Positions 5,506 to 8,963 of a stretch of 8,963 nucleotides of DNA are shown here, one piece after another. This DNA comes from Spirochaetaceae bacterium (lineage in GTDB: Bacteria > Spirochaetota > Spirochaetia > Treponematales > Breznakiellaceae). The notes beneath the pieces were generated by a model that did no database searches, had not been told where the DNA came from, and saw only the letters and a list, made by a program, of their open reading frames with translations. The number at the start of each line of letters is the position of its first letter. Position 1 is the stretch's first letter. The stretch is from positions 1-8,963 of the forward strand of contig JAISZQ010000082.1 in NCBI GenBank assembly GCA_031269165.1, given 5' to 3'. Made by a program: the position numbers and the translations under genes.

Positions 5506-6333
5506 ATGTTTGTACGTGTTTGGGGGGCAAGAGGCTCAATCTCGGTTGCGAGGGAAGATACGGTTGTCTACGGAGGCCATACGACCTGTGTCGAAATTCG
5601 TGCCGGTGAACGGCTGATTATCGTGGATGCCGGAAGCGGCATACGAAGCCTCGGCAAGAGTCTTATGGCGCAGGAAAAGGGGCCCGTCGACGCGGATATT
5701 TTTCTTTCTCACACGCATCTGGACCATATCGCGGGGTTACTCATGTTCGAGCCGTTTTTTAAGAAAAAAAATGTTTTCCGTATCCACGGGCCGCGCTCCC
5801 GGTCGGGTAAAGCAATCAAAGATACGATTGAAGCGTTTTTTGTCCATGACTATTGGCCGATTGGTATTTCTTCCCTAACGGCGGCGACCGAATGGCGCGA
5901 TCTGGAGGAAGGCACCTACGATATGGGCGGCGGTTTGACGGTAAAGACGCTGTTGCTCGAACATCCGGCGCCGGTTCTGGGTTATCGTTTCGAGTATGGC
6001 GGAAAGAGTGTCGCGCTTGTTTTTGACCATGAGTCTTACGCCCCGGGTAACGCGAGGGTGATTCCTTTTTTGCAGGGTGCCGACCTTGTTGTTTTTGACA
6101 GTCAATACACGGAGGAAGAGTATTTCAACGGCAAACAGGGCTGGGGGCACAGTTCTTTCGAAGGCGCGATAGCAACGACGGAGAAGGCGGGAGTGAAAAA
6201 AACGCTGTTGTTCTTTCATCATGATCCTGACCGGACGGATGAAGCATTGGCGGCACTGGAAAAGAAATACGCGAAAAAATCAACCATAGAACATGTTTAC
6301 GCGGCGAAAGAAAACGCGGTGTACGAGGTTTAA
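5506..6333 (+). CDS. MBL-fold metallo-hydrolase (RNase Z/PhnP-like branch)
   Basis: This 275-residue cytoplasmic metallo-beta-lactamase-fold hydrolase opens with VWGARGSISV and YGGHTTCVEIRAG, the signature of a widespread, mostly uncharacterised branch related to RNase Z and cyclic-phosphodiesterase-like enzymes. The metal site is intact: HTHLDH (H69, H71, D73, H74), H153, D174 in VFDHE, and H238/H239 in FFHHDP. The residues GWGHSS (about 211-216) are also typical of the branch. The ATG at 5506 is preferred to an upstream in-frame TTG at 5476, because AGGAAAGGAA (5491-5500) lies at proper distance and family proteins begin near this point. It is the first gene of a tight four-gene cluster; the next start lies 3 bases after its stop. 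The substrate, probably a phosphodiester, cannot be told from sequence. Confidence 0.88.
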   Translation: MFVRVWGARGSISVAREDTVVYGGHTTCVEIRAGERLIIVDAGSGIRSLGKSLMAQEKGPVDADIFLSHTHLDHIAGLLMFEPFFKKKNVFRIHGPRSRSGKAIKDTIEAFFVHDYWPIGISSLTAATEWRDLEEGTYDMGGGLTVKTLLLEHPAPVLGYRFEYGGKSVALVFDHESYAPGNARVIPFLQGADLVVFDSQYTEEEYFNGKQGWGHSSFEGAIATTEKAGVKKTLLFFHHDPDRTDEALAALEKKYAKKSTIEHVYAAKENAVYEV

Positions 6334-6336
6334 AAA

Positions 6337-7383
6337 ATGATGACAAACGGGCAAAACGGTTGGGATGTGTCGGGCGCATGGGTGTGCCGCGTTCTTTTTT
6401 TGGGAACGTTGTGGGTTTATTCGACGGCGGTCTTGTCCACGGGTTTGGTACATTGGCAGATGAAAAATGCGGCGGAAGCGGCAACAGGCGCGGAGATTGC
6501 GGCAGACGCCGCGGCAAAGGCCGTGCTTGATGCGGGAAACGCCGAATACGGCACGGGAGGCGTGTCCTATCCGGCGGGAGACGCGCTTTTTGAAAATGTT
6601 TCGTTAGAGACACCGCTTCCCGCGATGCTTGAGTCGGAAGAGTATTCCAGCGTCCGTCCGGTTTTGTACACCAGTTACAAAATAAAAAAAGGCGACATGA
6701 TAGGTATCATTGCGCGAGAATTCGGTCTCAACGAGGACACGCTGATCTCGGTGAACGGCATTAAAAACACTCGAATCGTCCCCGAGGGCCTCGTGCTGAA
6801 AATTCCCAATCAGGACGGCATCGCCTATACGGCACAAGCGTCGGACACGCTTATCGGAATCGCGCAAAAAAACGGTGTTAAAATCAGTGACATTCTTACC
6901 GTGAACGAATATTTTTCCACAAATCTCCAGAAAGGCGATACGATATTTTTGCCCGGGGTAAAACTTGACCAGACCGCGCTTCAGGAAATCAACGGGGATT
7001 TTTTTATATGGCCCACCACAAACCGCTATGTGACGTCCGCTTACGGCTGGCGGCGCAGCCCGATTACCCATACGCGGCTCTTTCACATCGGCATCGATAT
7101 TCGGGGCGGTATCGGCGCGCCGGTTTACGCGGCGATGGCGGGACGGGTGTCCTACACCGGCTATAACGACGTGTACGGCCATCATATCGTCATCACCCAC
7201 CATTCGGGTTACCGTACGCTTTACGGCCATCTCAGCCTTATCCGGGTAAAAAGCGGTACCTATGTTTCCACCGGCCAGCGTATCGGTGATGTCGGGAATT
7301 CCGGCCTCAGCACCGGCTCGCACCTTCATTTTACCGTGTATAAAAACGGGGTAACGGTGAATCCCCGGTTGTTGACGCGCTAA
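6337..7383 (+). CDS. Membrane-anchored LysM / M23 peptidoglycan endopeptidase
   Basis: This 348-residue cell-wall enzyme is of the lysostaphin/LytM type, which cuts peptide cross-links. An N-terminal hydrophobic segment (about residues 14-38) with no clear signal peptidase site suggests a membrane anchor with the rest in the periplasm. An Ala-rich linker (about 45-70) follows, then two LysM peptidoglycan-binding domains (about 111-158 and 161-208), then the M23 domain (about 222-345). All zinc and catalytic residues are present: H250 and D254 in FHIGIDI, H298 in LYGHLS, H329 and H331 in GSHLHF. It should therefore be an active enzyme, unlike the degenerate activators EnvC and NlpD. GAGG (6325-6328) inside the end of the previous gene gives a ribosome binding site 8 bases before ATG. 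Its TAA overlaps the next ATG by one base (TAATG), which implies translational coupling. Confidence 0.93.
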   Translation: MMTNGQNGWDVSGAWVCRVLFLGTLWVYSTAVLSTGLVHWQMKNAAEAATGAEIAADAAAKAVLDAGNAEYGTGGVSYPAGDALFENVSLETPLPAMLESEEYSSVRPVLYTSYKIKKGDMIGIIAREFGLNEDTLISVNGIKNTRIVPEGLVLKIPNQDGIAYTAQASDTLIGIAQKNGVKISDILTVNEYFSTNLQKGDTIFLPGVKLDQTALQEINGDFFIWPTTNRYVTSAYGWRRSPITHTRLFHIGIDIRGGIGAPVYAAMAGRVSYTGYNDVYGHHIVITHHSGYRTLYGHLSLIRVKSGTYVSTGQRIGDVGNSGLSTGSHLHFTVYKNGVTVNPRLLTR

Positions 7384-7976
7384 TGTTTACGATAATTCCC
7401 TGCGCCGCCGGCTGCGGACAACCCGCGACAACAGGTTCCGCATTATGCGCCGATCACTGTGCGGATAAAAATGCGGAGTCGGCGCGTATTGCCTGCCTCA
7501 TCGCCCAGTCACAGGAGACACGCAATCTTTCCGCAGGACGCTTGGCATTTGAGAACGTTGATTTTTCGGGCCGGAGTTTTTTCGGGTCGAGTTTCTTTAG
7601 ATCCTCCTTTCGCAACTGTACGTTCAGTCGGTGCCTTTTTCGCACCGTGTTTTTTGATTTTGCCCTTTTGGACAACTGTGATTTCCGTGAATCCAACATC
7701 GAGTTTTCGTCATTCGGCGGGGTGACGGCCCGGAATTGCCTGTTTAGCGGTTCCGAACTTACCCATCTTAATTTTACCGGCGCGAACATTGCGGACTGTG
7801 ATTTTTCCCAATCCAACCTTTACAACAGCCGCTTTATCGCCGTCCAAATGCACAACGTCTTGATGGTTGACTGCAATGTCAAAAAAGTTTTTTTTGTCAA
7901 AACCGACACGTCCGAGGTCAATTTTAAGGCATCAAATTCCCGCGAAGCCGTGTTTGAACTGGAGGAGAGCATCTAA
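7383..7976 (+). CDS. Pentapeptide-repeat protein with N-terminal Cys4 motif
   Basis: This 197-residue protein has two parts. The N-terminus holds C7-x3-C11-x10-C22-x3-C26, with H25, in PCAAGCGQPATTGSALCADH and the next residue, a likely zinc knuckle. From about residue 55 to 185 comes a pentapeptide-repeat region (FENVDFSG, FRNCTFSRCLF, HLNFTGANIADCDFSQSNL), predicted to form a right-handed quadrilateral beta-helix. Such proteins are scaffolds, and some mimic DNA to protect gyrase; nothing here points to gyrase specifically. There is no signal peptide, so it is probably cytoplasmic. The start codon overlaps the stop of the M23 gene, and no good Shine-Dalgarno is visible, so translation probably depends on coupling. 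The next gene begins at the base after its stop. The domain calls are solid; the function is unknown. Confidence 0.85.
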   Translation: MFTIIPCAAGCGQPATTGSALCADHCADKNAESARIACLIAQSQETRNLSAGRLAFENVDFSGRSFFGSSFFRSSFRNCTFSRCLFRTVFFDFALLDNCDFRESNIEFSSFGGVTARNCLFSGSELTHLNFTGANIADCDFSQSNLYNSRFIAVQMHNVLMVDCNVKKVFFVKTDTSEVNFKASNSREAVFELEESI

Positions 7977-8621
7977 ATGGTCTTGTTTTTTCATTACTGC
8001 GCCCGGGGGTTCAGCAACTGCTTTCTGGTCGGCTCCGAATTTGACGAATCGAACCCCGGCCAAAGACGCGAGGCTCTCATCATTGACCCGACTCAGATTG
8101 ACGAAGCGATCGTTACCTTTATTGAAAGCAACCATTACCAGTTGAAAGCGGCGCTTCTCACGCACGATCACACCAACCACTCCTACGGGCTGCGTTCCCT
8201 TATGCGTATCTATGAAAACGTCGAAATCTATGCGGCAAATCCTGAGATACAGGGCTTCAAAACGAATATGTTGCGCGATGGCGACACGTTCACCGCAGCC
8301 GGATTCAACATCGAGGCCATTGCCGCGCCAGGACATTCCGCCGATTCGATGATCTACCACATCGACCACGCGCTCTTTTCAGGCGACGCGCTCACGGCGG
8401 GACTCATTGGTTCTACCGCAAGCAGTTATGCCGCGATGCGGGAAATTTCCGTCATCCAGCGTAAACTATTCAGCCTCCCCGGCAACTATCTGGTATTCCC
8501 CTCCCACGGCCCTCCCTCCACACTGGAGACAGAACGCCGTTTCAACGCCGGAATCGCCATTTACGAACAAAACGCGCACCGCGTTGTCCGCAACACCTTC
8601 AATCTTGACCTGCTGGAATGA
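7977..8621 (+). CDS. MBL-fold metallo-hydrolase (glyoxalase II-like) with HxHxNH motif
   Basis: This 214-residue protein has the short metallo-beta-lactamase fold of the glyoxalase II-like branch. Visible metal ligands are H63, H65 and H68 in THDHTNHSYGL, H120 in APGHSADS, D137 in FSGDAL and H177 in FPSHGP. The usual aspartate of HxHxDH is asparagine (N67), so the second metal site may be weakened or changed. It lacks the extra C-terminal helical domain of true glyoxalase II (about 250 residues). Strong GGAGGAGAG lies just before ATG, inside the end of the previous gene, and there is no intergenic gap. It is last in the cluster. It is likely a thioester-, sulfur- or phosphoester-type hydrolase; the substrate is unknown. 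It is not closely similar in layout to the first-gene MBL protein, so recent duplication is unlikely. Confidence 0.87.
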   Translation: MVLFFHYCARGFSNCFLVGSEFDESNPGQRREALIIDPTQIDEAIVTFIESNHYQLKAALLTHDHTNHSYGLRSLMRIYENVEIYAANPEIQGFKTNMLRDGDTFTAAGFNIEAIAAPGHSADSMIYHIDHALFSGDALTAGLIGSTASSYAAMREISVIQRKLFSLPGNYLVFPSHGPPSTLETERRFNAGIAIYEQNAHRVVRNTFNLDLLE

Positions 8622-8684
8622 AAGTTGCAGAGTGCTGTTTGGTAATGATAACGGGTCAATACGCCGGGCGAGCACCGCTTGGCG

Positions 8685-8695
8685 GGGGCTGCCCC
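8685..8695 (+). other. Short G/C hairpin downstream of the gene cluster
   Basis: GGGG (8685-8688) and CCCC (8692-8695) can pair across CTG, about 65 bases after the last gene of the cluster, in a very GC-rich stretch. No T tract follows, so its role as a terminator is doubtful. Otherwise I see nothing coding in 8622-8706. Confidence 0.2.
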
Positions 8696-8706
8696 ACCCC
8701 TCCGGG

Positions 8707-8805
8707 GAATTGAAAATGGGAAATGGATAATGGAAAATTATAGGAAGGGAACGTGCCATCTCCAAAACACGACATTATCCATTTTCAATTATCCATTTTC
8801 CATTC
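8707..8805. repeat. AT-rich GGATAATG inverted repeat, copy B
   Basis: A perfect 12-bp stem, AAATGGATAATG (8721-8732) with CATTATCCATTT (8773-8784), encloses a 40-base loop. Outer parts repeat the same unit: GAATTGAAAATGGG on the left, and CAATTATCC and CATTTTCCATTCGC on the right. All four arms of copies A and B end in GATAATG next to the loop. The outer end reads GGCGAATGG in copy A and GCGAATGG in copy B. The right arm overlaps and terminates the transposase frame on the minus strand. Confidence 0.65.
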
Positions 8806-8963
8806 GCGCCACGCGCGTGTCCTCCCCGTGCGAAAATTGAACCGAACGGAGAACGTCTGTTTCAGCCACTGCATAATCTTCGGCAGTTCAAGCCCGTTGG
8901 CGAGCTTCATGTAGAACGTAAGCCACACCCCCTCAATCGCAAGCCCGCGCATCTCGAAGCCGA
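8785..8963 (-). CDS. REP-associated / IS200-like (Y1) transposase, truncated C-terminal fragment (5' end outside window)
   Basis: The minus strand is open from the right edge to a TGA at 8785-8787, giving 58 residues. LELPKIMQWLKQTFSVRFN is typical of the region after the HUH motif in Y1 transposases of the REP-associated group, single-strand DNA nucleases that handle short palindromes. Relatives continue from GRT with a sequence like GHVWGDRYW; here it reads GRTRAWREW and then enters the AT-rich repeat, ending KMDN. The end therefore looks degenerate and cut off by the repeat. No tyrosine is visible in the helix where the nucleophile is expected, which also argues for inactivity. The HUH motif would lie outside the window. 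It is oriented towards the four-gene cluster. The family call is moderate, because only a fragment is visible. Confidence 0.6.
   Translation of the reverse strand, partial: GFEMRGLAIEGVWLTFYMKLANGLELPKIMQWLKQTFSVRFNFRTGRTRAWREWKMDN

Noticed and set aside
6604..7329. A 241-residue minus-strand open frame opposite the M23 gene
   Set aside because: The plus strand encodes a complete LysM-M23 protein with all active-site residues; the minus frame is a shadow.

Overview
The window looks like a chromosomal stretch from a moderately GC-rich spirochete, most likely a Treponema relative from a gut community. This is an inference from four things: a histidyl-tRNA synthetase of the eukaryote/archaeal-like form, a PSP1/RicT-type protein, treponeme-style envelope genes (LysM-M23, LamG-FN3), and many small palindromic repeats between genes. 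No rRNA or tRNA gene and no CRISPR array was seen.

Layout. (1) 1-362: the C-terminal end of an IS630-family transposase, running in from outside the window. (2) 363-779: a gene-poor stretch with a long imperfect palindrome (437-518) flanked by a diverged direct repeat, then a possible minus-strand gene remnant (628-795). A consensus-like promoter (743-771) lies inside that remnant. (3) 780-3071: a two-gene unit, a PSP1-domain protein and hisS, joined stop-to-start. (4) 3072-3547: a nested mobile repeat, in which a 210-bp element with TAA target duplication is inserted into the centre of a 58-bp palindromic element. It carries a terminator-like hairpin. (5) 3548-5209: a secreted LamG-like/FN3 protein. 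(6) 5210-5505: a hairpin and an AT-rich inverted repeat. (7) 5506-8621: four genes with essentially no gaps: an MBL-fold hydrolase, a membrane-anchored LysM-M23 endopeptidase, a Cys4-pentapeptide-repeat protein and a second MBL-fold hydrolase. (8) 8622-8963: a second copy of the AT-rich inverted repeat, which abuts and terminates a minus-strand REP-associated/IS200-like (Y1) transposase fragment.

How the genes work together. PSP1 and HisRS share a transcript, and hisS probably uses a Shine-Dalgarno sequence inside the end of the PSP1 gene. The four-gene cluster is almost certainly one transcript with translational coupling. It pairs a cell-wall endopeptidase with two metal-dependent hydrolases and a cysteine-tagged pentapeptide beta-helix protein. 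Each family is known, but I know of no described role for the combination. I do not see strong proof of a novel system. The best leads are the nested palindromic element, the four-gene cluster with its altered HxHxNH metallo-hydrolase, and the pairing of a Y1 transposase remnant with dispersed GGATAATG repeats.
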